Of a stretch of DNA of 64,000 nt, positions 37,317 to 45,356 are shown in pieces. The stretch is from Aliikangiella sp. G2MR2-5 (GTDB lineage Bacteria > Pseudomonadota > Gammaproteobacteria > Enterobacterales > Kangiellaceae). The stretch covers positions 682,001 to 746,000 of the forward strand of contig NZ_JADPQF010000002.1 in assembly GCF_015687155.1 (NCBI RefSeq). Reading direction: 5' to 3'. A model generated the notes under the pieces. The model was given only the letters and a program-made list of their open reading frames with translations, was not told where the DNA came from and did not search any database. The number at the start of each line of letters is the position of its first letter. Position 1 is the stretch's first letter. Position numbers and translations under genes: made by a program.

Positions 37317-38000
37317 CTAGTTGAGGTGATTTTCGCCAATAGAACAGGAAATAATGCGGCTGATTTCGCTCAAATGCCTTCCTGATTCCTGCTGTAGTCC
37401 GTTAAAGGCATGTTGAACGGCTTTCAGGTCGCGCTGAGATGTTGGGTTCTTGGTAACAACTCCCTGGCCAATCAGATAAGCACATACATCACGAGTCAAC
37501 AAAAAAGTATCCTTGCCAACGGTACGTAAAAAATAAGGGCCAGTATTCCCGCCGAGACGAGCTCCCTGCTTCTTGAGCTCAAGCCATAAGCCGACAATAT
37601 TATCTACCGGCCAGTCAGCAATATAATTACCAAAAGAACCATATTTTTTAGCGACCGTTTTTATCAAGTAGGCATTTTCTCTAACCGCTTTTACTTTAGT
37701 CAGATTACGAATAATTCGCTTGTCTTGCGCCATCTTTTCAATTTGTTCATCACTGGCAAGGGCCAGCTTCTGTGGCTCCAGATTCCACATTACTTCTTCA
37801 AAGCCTGGCCACTTGTTTTCTACTACCTTCCAAACAAAACCTGATTGAAAGATTTTCATAGCCATGGCTGACAAATAGTCCCGATCAGAAGTTGACTTTA
37901 GTTGTTTTACCGAGCGGATAGAAGGCATCAACTTTTCAAGGGCTTTAGCACCTCCTTTCCTCTCCGCAGCTCGATTATAGATAACTTCAAACTTTTCCAT
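37317..38000 (-). CDS. DNA-3-methyladenine glycosylase I-like protein
   Basis: 227 residues from the ATG at 38000; a TTG two codons earlier is possible. It opens like the TAG-related branch (MEKFEVIYNRAAERKGG) and has an HhH-GPD-type helical body with DRDYLSAMAMKIFQSGFVWKVVENKWPGF, RNLTKVKAVRENAYLI and NTGPYFLRTVGKDTFLLTRDV. It would excise alkylated adenine from DNA. Compared with E. coli Tag it lacks the N-terminal Cys4 and the C-terminal HxxxC, so the structural zinc site is missing. It starts 36 bases after the DsbA-like gene. Confidence 0.85.
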   Translation of the reverse strand: MEKFEVIYNRAAERKGGAKALEKLMPSIRSVKQLKSTSDRDYLSAMAMKIFQSGFVWKVVENKWPGFEEVMWNLEPQKLALASDEQIEKMAQDKRIIRNLTKVKAVRENAYLIKTVAKKYGSFGNYIADWPVDNIVGLWLELKKQGARLGGNTGPYFLRTVGKDTFLLTRDVCAYLIGQGVVTKNPTSQRDLKAVQHAFNGLQQESGRHLSEISRIISCSIGENHLN

Positions 38001-38035
38001 GCTCAATGATTACTCTTGAGATAAGCCAGATACGC

Positions 38036-38842
38036 CTACTTGGTACCACAGTTGTTTGCTAACTGCAGCGTTTCATCAACAACCTCAAAAACCTCATCAT
38101 GACCACCGGCCGCAGTGATATTGGTCATATACTGATGGTTAATCAACACTTGAGGCACACTTGAAATGCGATATTGCTTCAGCAACTCAAAATCTTCATT
38201 AATAGATTTCATCATCTCATCCTGATTCTTTAACATTGCCAGCGCTTCCGCTTTGTCTGCTCCCTGAGCAGCAAGAAATTCAGCTGCTTCATCTTCGGAT
38301 GCAAATAGCTTCTTTTCTTTGTGAAAGCGCTCGAACAACGCATGTTGAGTTTTCTCTAGAACACCCAACAATTTGGCTGCATGATGGACTAAGAGTAATG
38401 ATCCCAGCTGGTCATGCCCTAAAGTTGTCGGAACCGACAGGAACTTAACCTTTCCGCCATTTTTCGCGCGCCACTTTTCGGCCGATGGCTCTAGTGCATA
38501 ACAATGTGGACAATGGTAAGCAAAAAACTCTATAACAACCGGCTCTTCGCAGGCTGCGTCCGACTCCAGCTTTTGATATCGTTCACCACTGGGCGCAGCT
38601 GCGTGCTCATGTCCCTGATGATTTTCTGCTTGCGACTCCTCCGCAGCGGTATCTGGTGCAGAATCATTCGCAGCTTTTTTATCCTCTGGCTGAGACGGCT
38701 CTTCGGATATCGTTTCTTTTTCTGCTTTAGTTTCCTCTACCTTTGCTTGCGTATTTTCCGCCTTCTTTTCTGTGGGCTTTTCTTCTGCCTGACAACCTGC
38801 AAGTATGACTGTCATCACTAGTAGTGCAATTAGTTTTTTCAC
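38036..38842 (-). CDS. DsbA-like thiol:disulfide lipoprotein
   Basis: 268 residues, GTG start with GGGGAG six bases upstream. The lipobox is LAGC (Cys 17). Residues about 18-75 are a Glu/Lys/Ala low-complexity linker, then a His cluster (HQGHEH), then a thioredoxin fold with the DsbA dipeptide C111-PH-C114 and a cis-Pro loop (SSVPQVLINHQY). Insertion of the helical domain follows (about 140-215), as in DsbA. It should oxidise thiols in the periplasm while tethered to a membrane. Free Cys 98 and Cys 264 near the ends may form a further disulfide. Confidence 0.9.
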   Translation of the reverse strand: MKKLIALLVMTVILAGCQAEEKPTEKKAENTQAKVEETKAEKETISEEPSQPEDKKAANDSAPDTAAEESQAENHQGHEHAAAPSGERYQKLESDAACEEPVVIEFFAYHCPHCYALEPSAEKWRAKNGGKVKFLSVPTTLGHDQLGSLLLVHHAAKLLGVLEKTQHALFERFHKEKKLFASEDEAAEFLAAQGADKAEALAMLKNQDEMMKSINEDFELLKQYRISSVPQVLINHQYMTNITAAGGHDEVFEVVDETLQLANNCGTK

Positions 38843-39017
38843 GGATACTCCCCAAATTTTCGCCGCTCAGGCGTCGGATTGGTGTTAACTCTAATTATTG
38901 GCCCCAAATCATATCAACAATAGACATACAGTAATAGGGCAAGGAACTAAACGGTTACATTTTTACGACTCGACAGATGTATCACAAAAGAGCCTTACTG
39001 CATAATATTAAAAACCG

Positions 39018-39485
39018 TCAACCGATGAACGACTGTTCTTTAAGATAGTGATTTAGCGCGTCAGTTGTGCTTTTGCAGTGATAGAACCTGCGAGATAGTT
39101 CAATTCCAGCGCAGTCTATTTCAACCAGCATATCTGTAAATACTGTCAGATAATAATCATCCTGTGTGCCAATTACTCGATAAATCCCTGGCTGGGATAA
39201 ACTAATTGAAGCCTCCGCATTCTGGTACTCTTCAGCAGCAACCTGACATACACCAAGTCTTCCATCTTTGAATGGCAAGAGCCTGAGTACTACAAAACAG
39301 AGTGGTGTCGAAAGAAAATCTCTCGACTCAGGGTAAATAAGCAGATGATGAGACTCTCCCGAAATAGACTGGCCAACATATAACCACTCTGAATAATCTG
39401 AAGCAATCAGCGGTAGTTCTTCCATTAGTTCAAAATTCATAAATAACTCGCTGTTCATAAAAAATTGAATTCGACCGTTTGTCAT
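39018..39485 (-). CDS. Hypothetical protein
   Basis: 155 residues, no family recognised. No signal peptide or membrane helix; the product is probably cytoplasmic, with an alternating strand-like central part (SGESHHLLIYPESRDF, LCFVVLRLLPFKDGRLGVCQVA). The start is uncertain: ATG 39485 has its AAGG directly against it, while in-frame ATGs at 39458 and 39440 are alternatives with weak sites. It runs in the same direction as the DsbA-like gene but 175 bases away. Confidence 0.6.
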   Translation of the reverse strand: MTNGRIQFFMNSELFMNFELMEELPLIASDYSEWLYVGQSISGESHHLLIYPESRDFLSTPLCFVVLRLLPFKDGRLGVCQVAAEEYQNAEASISLSQPGIYRVIGTQDDYYLTVFTDMLVEIDCAGIELSRRFYHCKSTTDALNHYLKEQSFIG

Positions 39486-39708
39486 CCTTTGTAACGATTA
39501 AAAACCGACATACGCTAGAACAAATACCCATAAAGCTATTAGCATATTATCGACTTTTCTGAAAACAAGGTAATATTAATCGGATTAGCAGGAATTTACT
39601 TGAGTAGGCCTCAATAAGCTGAACCTATGAAAGAAAGGCTTGTCCTAGCAGTATCTCTAGTTTTAGCAAGCCCTAGTCGAATCAAACCTTACTGAAGGAT
39701 GTTTACAG

Positions 39709-41217
39709 ATGAACAGATGGTCAACACTGACTCCTTTTCTAGCCTCTCTTGTCTTACTTGCCGTTTCGCTAATCTCGGACAATGCTAGTGCTGCGGTCAA
39801 TTTTAAACAAATAAAAGTTGAAACAGATTTTAAAATTACCCATCCTGCAGAAATTGCTCACTTTGTTGGCAGCGAGAAAAATCAGGTCGCGCTAATTGGA
39901 GAATACGAAACAGGAGAAAGAGTACTCACTATTTATGAAATTACCGACAATGGAATATTCAAACAGATTAATCATGCAATTATTCCTGATAGCTTTCTTG
40001 CATATGACATATTGCAAAATGGTGTTAAACAAAAACTCATTTTCAAAACCAAAGACTCACTCCTTCAATTTGATTTGGAAGATAACCTGTTCAAACCATT
40101 TTTAAAGATTGACTCGATTTATTTAAGACACAAGGCTCAGTTTCTAGTGCGTAAGGATTTCATTCGAGATTTAAATAACGACGATCTGGAAGATATTGTT
40201 ATTCCCGACTTTAGGGGAGTCCATATTTATCTGCAATCAAAAACTGGCGATTTTGTTCATCAGCAATTACCGATAGAGCCAAAAGTTCAAGTCAATGCTG
40301 AGTCAGTTACCTACAACGAAAGACCCTTATTTTTTGCAGACTTCAACCTGGATAAAAGAACTGACATTATCATTGTTAAAGAAAAAGGTCTTCTGGTATT
40401 TCCTCAACTAGAAAGTGGTGAATTCAAGATTGATTCATTAGCAATCGAATTACCAATAAATGTTAGCGACCTTAACTGGTGGGAAATAAGAGAATCAGAT
40501 GGCCAGCAAATCGACCAAAATAAACTTGCTCATAAAAAAGTCGACAAAATAGAAGATATTAATAATGATGGTGTTGCCGATTTATTTGTCCGATTTAGCA
40601 AAAGTGATGGGGTATTTGATCGGCAAAATGATTACGAGATTTATCTGGGTAAAAAAATTAGCAATAAAACACAATACTCTAGTACTCCTGATAGTATCAT
40701 TCGTGCAGACGGAACTATAGGTGAACTAAAAACAATTGATATTGATAACGATAAGATACAAGAGCTTTTGGTTTCCAGTTTTGATATCGGAGTTACACAA
40801 ATCATTGGGGCTTTACTTTCTGGAGCAATCGATCAGGATATTTTTATCTTTAAAATGAAAGAAGACGGAGCCTATCCGGAGTCTCCTAACGTAGATAAAG
40901 AAGTTGAGATGCGCTTTAGCCTATCCTCAGGCAAAAGTGGTAATCCTGTGGTTCGACTAGCTGACTTCGATGGTGACGGTAGAAAAGACCTATTGTTTTC
41001 ATCAGGTGAAAAGCGCCTGAAAATCTATCAGGGAACCGATAAATCAAGAATATTTGAACGTCGCTCTAAAAGATTTAACGTTACCATTCCTAAAGATGGA
41101 ACATTCGTTGATATTCACGACTTTAACAAAGATGGTAAAGAGGATGTTTTCATTCGCTATGGCCGCCAAGATGATCAATCACTGGTGAACCAGCTCATTC
41201 TTTTTATGGCAATATAA
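39709..41217 (+). CDS. Secreted FG-GAP/VCBS-repeat protein
   Basis: 502 residues. A signal peptide (about 1-28, ending DNASAA) is followed by a beta-propeller-like array of calcium-type loops: DLNNDDLEDIVI, DFNLDKRTDIII, DINNDGVADLFV, DIDNDKIQELLV, DFDGDGRKDLLF and DFNKDGKEDVFI, spaced about 40-80 residues apart. These match FG-GAP/VCBS repeats, which bind calcium and often mediate surface contacts. No catalytic domain is seen. AAGGA precedes the ATG by nine bases. A perfect 15-bp inverted repeat follows the gene. Confidence 0.88.
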   Translation: MNRWSTLTPFLASLVLLAVSLISDNASAAVNFKQIKVETDFKITHPAEIAHFVGSEKNQVALIGEYETGERVLTIYEITDNGIFKQINHAIIPDSFLAYDILQNGVKQKLIFKTKDSLLQFDLEDNLFKPFLKIDSIYLRHKAQFLVRKDFIRDLNNDDLEDIVIPDFRGVHIYLQSKTGDFVHQQLPIEPKVQVNAESVTYNERPLFFADFNLDKRTDIIIVKEKGLLVFPQLESGEFKIDSLAIELPINVSDLNWWEIRESDGQQIDQNKLAHKKVDKIEDINNDGVADLFVRFSKSDGVFDRQNDYEIYLGKKISNKTQYSSTPDSIIRADGTIGELKTIDIDNDKIQELLVSSFDIGVTQIIGALLSGAIDQDIFIFKMKEDGAYPESPNVDKEVEMRFSLSSGKSGNPVVRLADFDGDGRKDLLFSSGEKRLKIYQGTDKSRIFERRSKRFNVTIPKDGTFVDIHDFNKDGKEDVFIRYGRQDDQSLVNQLILFMAI

Positions 41218-41253
41218 CTTATTTACTGTCAAATCTGACACTTAGATCGCGAC

Positions 41254-41297
41254 CTGTATACCCAAAAGAAAGCTTGTTCGAGCTTTTGGGTATACAG
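41254..41297. repeat. Perfect 15-bp inverted repeat downstream of the FG-GAP gene
   Basis: CTGTATACCCAAAAG (41254-41268) and CTTTTGGGTATACAG (41283-41297) are exact reverse complements around a 14-base loop. No T-run follows on either strand, so it is not a textbook intrinsic terminator. It could still end transcription, stabilise an mRNA end, or be an operator for alaA 108 bases further on. Confidence 0.6.
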
Positions 41298-41404
41298 ACT
41301 CAAAACTTTAAACAACTCAAAGCTATTTGAACTTGGCTCGCCGCACCACTAAGATTAAACTACTCAATAATAATCACTAAGAACACTTTTAGTTCGAGTC
41401 AGCA

Positions 41405-42619
41405 ATGAAACCGATTACTCGTTCCCACAAACTTAACGGTGTCTGTTATGACATCCGTGGACCAGTATTAGAAGAAGCCAGGCGTTTAGAGGAAGAAGGA
41501 CACAAAATCCTTAAACTTAACATTGGTAATCCCGCCCCATTTGGTTTTGAAGCTCCTGAAGATATTTTAAAGGATGTCATCCATCACCTTCCAAAAGCAC
41601 AGGGCTATGGTTCCTCCAACGGAATCTATTCAGCTAAAGTCGCGGTTCATCAATACTACCAGACCTATGGCTTACTCGATATTTCGGTTGACGATATTTA
41701 CATTGGAAATGGTGTCAGTGAGCTAATCGTGATGGCAATGCAAGCTTTAATTAATAATGGCGATGAAGTACTGGTGCCCTCGCCTGACTACCCCTTATGG
41801 ACTGCTGCGGTTAAGCTCGCTGGAGGAAAGCCGGTGCACTACATTTGTGATGAAGCTTCTGATTGGCTACCTGATATTAAAGATATTAGTTCTAAAATAA
41901 CGAGTAAAACGCGGGCACTGGTGCTTATCAACCCCAATAATCCTACGGGCGCGGTTTACCCTGAAGAATGTTTACAAGCACTGACCAGGTTAGCAAAGGA
42001 AAACGGGCTCATTCTCTATAGTGATGAAATATACGATAAGGTTTTATTCGATGGTGCGCGTCATATTCCGACGGCAACATTAAGTGATGATGTTTTTTGC
42101 GTTACCTTTGGTGGTCTTTCAAAGAACTACCGGGTAGCAGGCTTTCGCGTAGGGTGGATGCTCTTGAGTGGCCCGAAACGAATAGCACAAGATTATATTG
42201 CCGGGCTCGATATGCTCTCATCAATGCGTCTCTGCGCCAATGTACCGATGCAGTATGCTATCCAGACTGCACTGGGTGGCTACCAGAGCATTAACGATCT
42301 GACTAAACCCGGTGGAAGACTGTATCAGCAAATGGATTGTGCTCACAAGATGATCAATAACATTCCAGGACTGAGTTGTACTCGCCCAAAGGGGGCAATG
42401 TATCTTTTTCCTAAAATAGATATAGAACGATTTGGCATCACCAATGATGAGCAGTTTGTATTAGATTTCTTGAGAGAGAAACAGGTGCTGCTGGTACATG
42501 GAAGTGCTTTTAATTGGCATTCTCCAGATCATTTTAGAATAGTGTTTTTACCTCATGAAGAAGATCTGATTGATGCGATTAACGCACTCGGCCAATTTTT
42601 GCAAAACTATAGCCAATAA
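41405..42619 (+). CDS. alaA: Glutamate-pyruvate aminotransferase AlaA
   Basis: 404 residues (E. coli AlaA 405) and very close to it along its length: VCYDIRGPVLEEARRLEEEGHKILKLNIGNPAPFGF at the start, VDDIYIGNGVSELIVMAMQALI, PDYPLWTAAVKLAGGKPVHY, NPNNPTGAVYPEE, YSDEIYDKVLFDGARH and the PLP lysine in FGGLSKNYRVAGFRVGWM. It makes alanine from pyruvate and glutamate with pyridoxal phosphate in the cytoplasm. It stands alone with its own upstream region. The next gene converges on it. Confidence 0.96.
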   Translation: MKPITRSHKLNGVCYDIRGPVLEEARRLEEEGHKILKLNIGNPAPFGFEAPEDILKDVIHHLPKAQGYGSSNGIYSAKVAVHQYYQTYGLLDISVDDIYIGNGVSELIVMAMQALINNGDEVLVPSPDYPLWTAAVKLAGGKPVHYICDEASDWLPDIKDISSKITSKTRALVLINPNNPTGAVYPEECLQALTRLAKENGLILYSDEIYDKVLFDGARHIPTATLSDDVFCVTFGGLSKNYRVAGFRVGWMLLSGPKRIAQDYIAGLDMLSSMRLCANVPMQYAIQTALGGYQSINDLTKPGGRLYQQMDCAHKMINNIPGLSCTRPKGAMYLFPKIDIERFGITNDEQFVLDFLREKQVLLVHGSAFNWHSPDHFRIVFLPHEEDLIDAINALGQFLQNYSQ

Positions 42620-42696
42620 TCTACTTCGTTAGCCAACATTAGATACACTGAGAGATATTTCGGAGTTTAGTTAAGCATGAAGAAATCGCGCCATCT

Positions 42697-45075
42697 CTAG
42701 GACAGCAGTTGACTAATTCGTTGCCCCAGCTCATCGCCGTCAATTGGTTTGGAGAGGTAATCATTCATTCCTGCCGATAAACACTTTTCCTTATCCCCTG
42801 ACATGGCATTAGCTGTCAGGGCGATAATAGGAATATCGCTATTATTATTTCCAGCAAGACCTTCACGAATGTGTTTGGTCGCTTCATAGCCATCCATTTC
42901 AGGCATCTGACAATCCATTAATATCAAATCATAATTTTTATGTTGGAGAGTCTCGAGTGCCTTAACACCATTCTCCGCCACGTCTGCCTTAATTCCAAGT
43001 TCATCCAGCATCAAAAGTGCAACCTCACGATTGAACGGATTATCCTCGACTAGCAAAATTTCACATTGCTTCAACTTTATTTCATTACTGTTATTTGCAG
43101 TTTTGCTAACTTCCTGAGCTTCACTTTCGGGAGATTCAAGTAGTACTTCGAACCTGAAACAGCTACCTTCATTTTCCTTGGACTCCGCATATATATCACC
43201 ACTCATCAGCTGACAAAGACGCTTGGAAATAGCCAGCCCCAAACCTGAGCCACCATACTTTCGAGTGGTACTGGCGTCCACCTGAGTAAATGGCGTAAAC
43301 AGCTGCTCAAGCTTTTCCTGAGGGATACCAATGCCTGTGTCACTCACGCTCACACTTAGTCGCCATCGTCCAAGATCGCCCTGAACCTTGTACTTAATGT
43401 CAATTCCACCTCGTTTGGTGAATTTAAGCGCGTTGCCTATCAAGTTGGTCATGATTTGGCGAATGCGAAAAGCATCACCTCTCAATCGGGTTTGTTCAAT
43501 CTGTAAAGGTGATAAGGTCAAAGTCAGGTTTCGTTCCTCTGACTGTATCCGGAAAGATTCGGTCAAGTTTTCAAGGAGAGTGCAAACATCAAAATCTTTA
43601 TGGTCTAGCGCCAGCTTTCCGGCATCAATGCGAGAAAAATCCAATATATCATTAATGATCCCGAGCAAGAATTCAGCGCTACAACGCGCAATCCCAACTT
43701 TGTGTAACTGCTCATCATTTAGTTCGCTTTTGGCCAATAAATTAATCATACCCAAAATGCCGTTCATGGGAGTACGAATCTCATGACTCATAGTAGCGAG
43801 AAATTCCGACTTGGCTTTTACCGCCTGGTTTGCCGCCTCAGCACTTTCAATTAGGCGCTGTTCATTCTTTTTACGTTCGCTGATATCTTCTACCAATGAC
43901 CAGATATATTGCTTACCATCGGTACCTTTTACTAGCACGCCGTTAAGTAATACAGGGTAGCGAGTCCCGTCTTTTTTGATATATTCTTTTTCATAAGGTC
44001 CATATCTGCCTTGTGTTTTAAGTAGATTAAGTTGCTCTGTTTCCTGTTCCTGATACTCAATTGGCGTAATATCCCAGTAAGAAAGGCTGGCAAACTCTTC
44101 TTTGGAATAGCCTGCAGGTTCATAAAGAGCTGCATTAAGCTCAATAAAGTCGCCGCTTTCAAAATCATTCAGAGCAATACCGATAGGAGAAAGATCGAAT
44201 AGAGCCTTTAGTCTCTGCCGCTCCAGATTAAGGCTAGTGTTCTTTTGGCTAATCATAATCATTTGCCAGATAAGCAATGTGAGTATAGATATGAAAAATG
44301 CTCTTATAACCCACGAGATGGCTGAGTTTTTTGACCAACCATTTTTAGGGACGGCAGCTATTTTCCAGCGCCCATTCGGGAAGATAACTTCCGAAAAAAC
44401 CGGTTTTTGCATAAGAATCGAATCATCACCGAAAAATACATTATCAGCTTGATCCAGTTCACTTTTGGCGAGCACAAGAGTTATCGGTGATGTCTCATCT
44501 TTTAAACCACTGGCACGGTAAAATTCCTGCAGGTCAATCACTGTAGAGATTAATCCCCAGAATCGTCCCTCTTCTCCAGACTCATTGTAGAGATAGACCG
44601 GGATACGACCGATTAATGCTTCCCCTCCCTGAACAAGGTTTACTGGCCCATCCAGAATAATATCCCTGGTATCTCTGGCCCGATAAGCTGCCGCTCGTTG
44701 TGCTTCGTTTTTATTAAAGTCCAGCCCAATGGCTTTCTCATTCCCTTCTAATGGATACATCAGACTAATAATCAGATCAGGCGCTGCACCAACATTTCTT
44801 ATTTGGTCATGACCTGCTAATAATGGCCGCGTGTAGTTGGCAAACCTTTCCTGATTGAGCTCAGGTTCATTGGCGATAAGCCCCACCAGTCCGCGAACGG
44901 TCTGCAAATTACTCTGGATATTGCCCTCCAGCTTTGCGCGGATAATATTGAGCTCATTGACCACGACCTGCCGTTGATTTTGATAATGATTTTCTCGACT
45001 AATATAATCGGCATAGACGCCTACCCCCGCCAGAGCGATTAGAATAAATACAAATATGAGGCGATTGTTGAGCAT
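42697..45075 (-). CDS. CHASE-domain hybrid sensor histidine kinase
   Basis: 792 residues from the ATG at 45075; a TTG 15 codons earlier is possible, and neither has a strong ribosome site. Order: transmembrane helix (about 8-25), periplasmic CHASE domain (about 60-225, NVGAAPDLIISLMYPLEGNEKAIGLD), second helix (about 255-275), PAS/PAC (about 285-410), HisKA with H431 (TMSHEIRTPMNG), ATPase (NLIGNALKFTKRGG, GSGLGLAISKRL), and receiver with D721 (LILMDCQMPEMDGYE). CHASE domains sense small extracellular molecules. No partner Hpt or regulator lies adjacent, so phosphotransfer is through genes elsewhere. Confidence 0.93.
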   Translation of the reverse strand: MLNNRLIFVFILIALAGVGVYADYISRENHYQNQRQVVVNELNIIRAKLEGNIQSNLQTVRGLVGLIANEPELNQERFANYTRPLLAGHDQIRNVGAAPDLIISLMYPLEGNEKAIGLDFNKNEAQRAAAYRARDTRDIILDGPVNLVQGGEALIGRIPVYLYNESGEEGRFWGLISTVIDLQEFYRASGLKDETSPITLVLAKSELDQADNVFFGDDSILMQKPVFSEVIFPNGRWKIAAVPKNGWSKNSAISWVIRAFFISILTLLIWQMIMISQKNTSLNLERQRLKALFDLSPIGIALNDFESGDFIELNAALYEPAGYSKEEFASLSYWDITPIEYQEQETEQLNLLKTQGRYGPYEKEYIKKDGTRYPVLLNGVLVKGTDGKQYIWSLVEDISERKKNEQRLIESAEAANQAVKAKSEFLATMSHEIRTPMNGILGMINLLAKSELNDEQLHKVGIARCSAEFLLGIINDILDFSRIDAGKLALDHKDFDVCTLLENLTESFRIQSEERNLTLTLSPLQIEQTRLRGDAFRIRQIMTNLIGNALKFTKRGGIDIKYKVQGDLGRWRLSVSVSDTGIGIPQEKLEQLFTPFTQVDASTTRKYGGSGLGLAISKRLCQLMSGDIYAESKENEGSCFRFEVLLESPESEAQEVSKTANNSNEIKLKQCEILLVEDNPFNREVALLMLDELGIKADVAENGVKALETLQHKNYDLILMDCQMPEMDGYEATKHIREGLAGNNNSDIPIIALTANAMSGDKEKCLSAGMNDYLSKPIDGDELGQRISQLLS

Positions 45076-45284
45076 ATAGGCTATCAGCCATCCACTAGTT
45101 TCAGGGCGAGGACTGTTCAAAGTATAGTTAGCATTCTGTTATTTTTCGAAGATAGCATGACTTCTTGGCGCAATAGTTATCGAAAAATCTCCCGCCTATA
45201 GTACGGAATCTATTAAATTCGGAATCAACCACTGTGGAGAAACAAGAAATATGTTATTTTCGAGAATCTTTAAAGAGCTCAGGT

Positions 45285-45356
45285 ATGATTAATACCAATA
45301 TTATTAATACCGACGCCATTGATACTGACTTTATTAGTAACGACTTCGACCTATGA
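45285..45356 (+). CDS. 23-residue leader ORF overlapping the M20 peptidase start
   Basis: ATG 45285 with AAAGAG seven bases upstream opens 23 codons that end in a TGA sharing bases with the next ATG (ATGA at 45353-45356). The peptide is made of four five-residue units (INTNI, INTDA, IDTDF, ISNDF) and is acidic and not membrane-like. The M20 gene lacks its own ribosome site, so this ORF probably delivers ribosomes to it. Function otherwise unknown. Confidence 0.5.
   Translation: MINTNIINTDAIDTDFISNDFDL
45288..45347 (+). repeat. Four tandem imperfect 15-base repeats inside the leader ORF
   Basis: Units are ATTAATACCAATATT, ATTAATACCGACGCC, ATTGATACTGACTTT and ATTAGTAACGACTTC. All start with ATT and keep the reading frame, so each encodes five residues of the pattern I-x-T/N-D/N-x. 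Copy number could change in steps of 15 bases without a frameshift. Confidence 0.7.

Noticed and set aside
39627-39695. 22-codon plus-strand frame (MKERLVLAVSLVLASPSRI) before the FG-GAP gene
   Set aside because: It looks a little like a signal peptide but has no clear ribosome site and no follow-on domain; chance is likely.
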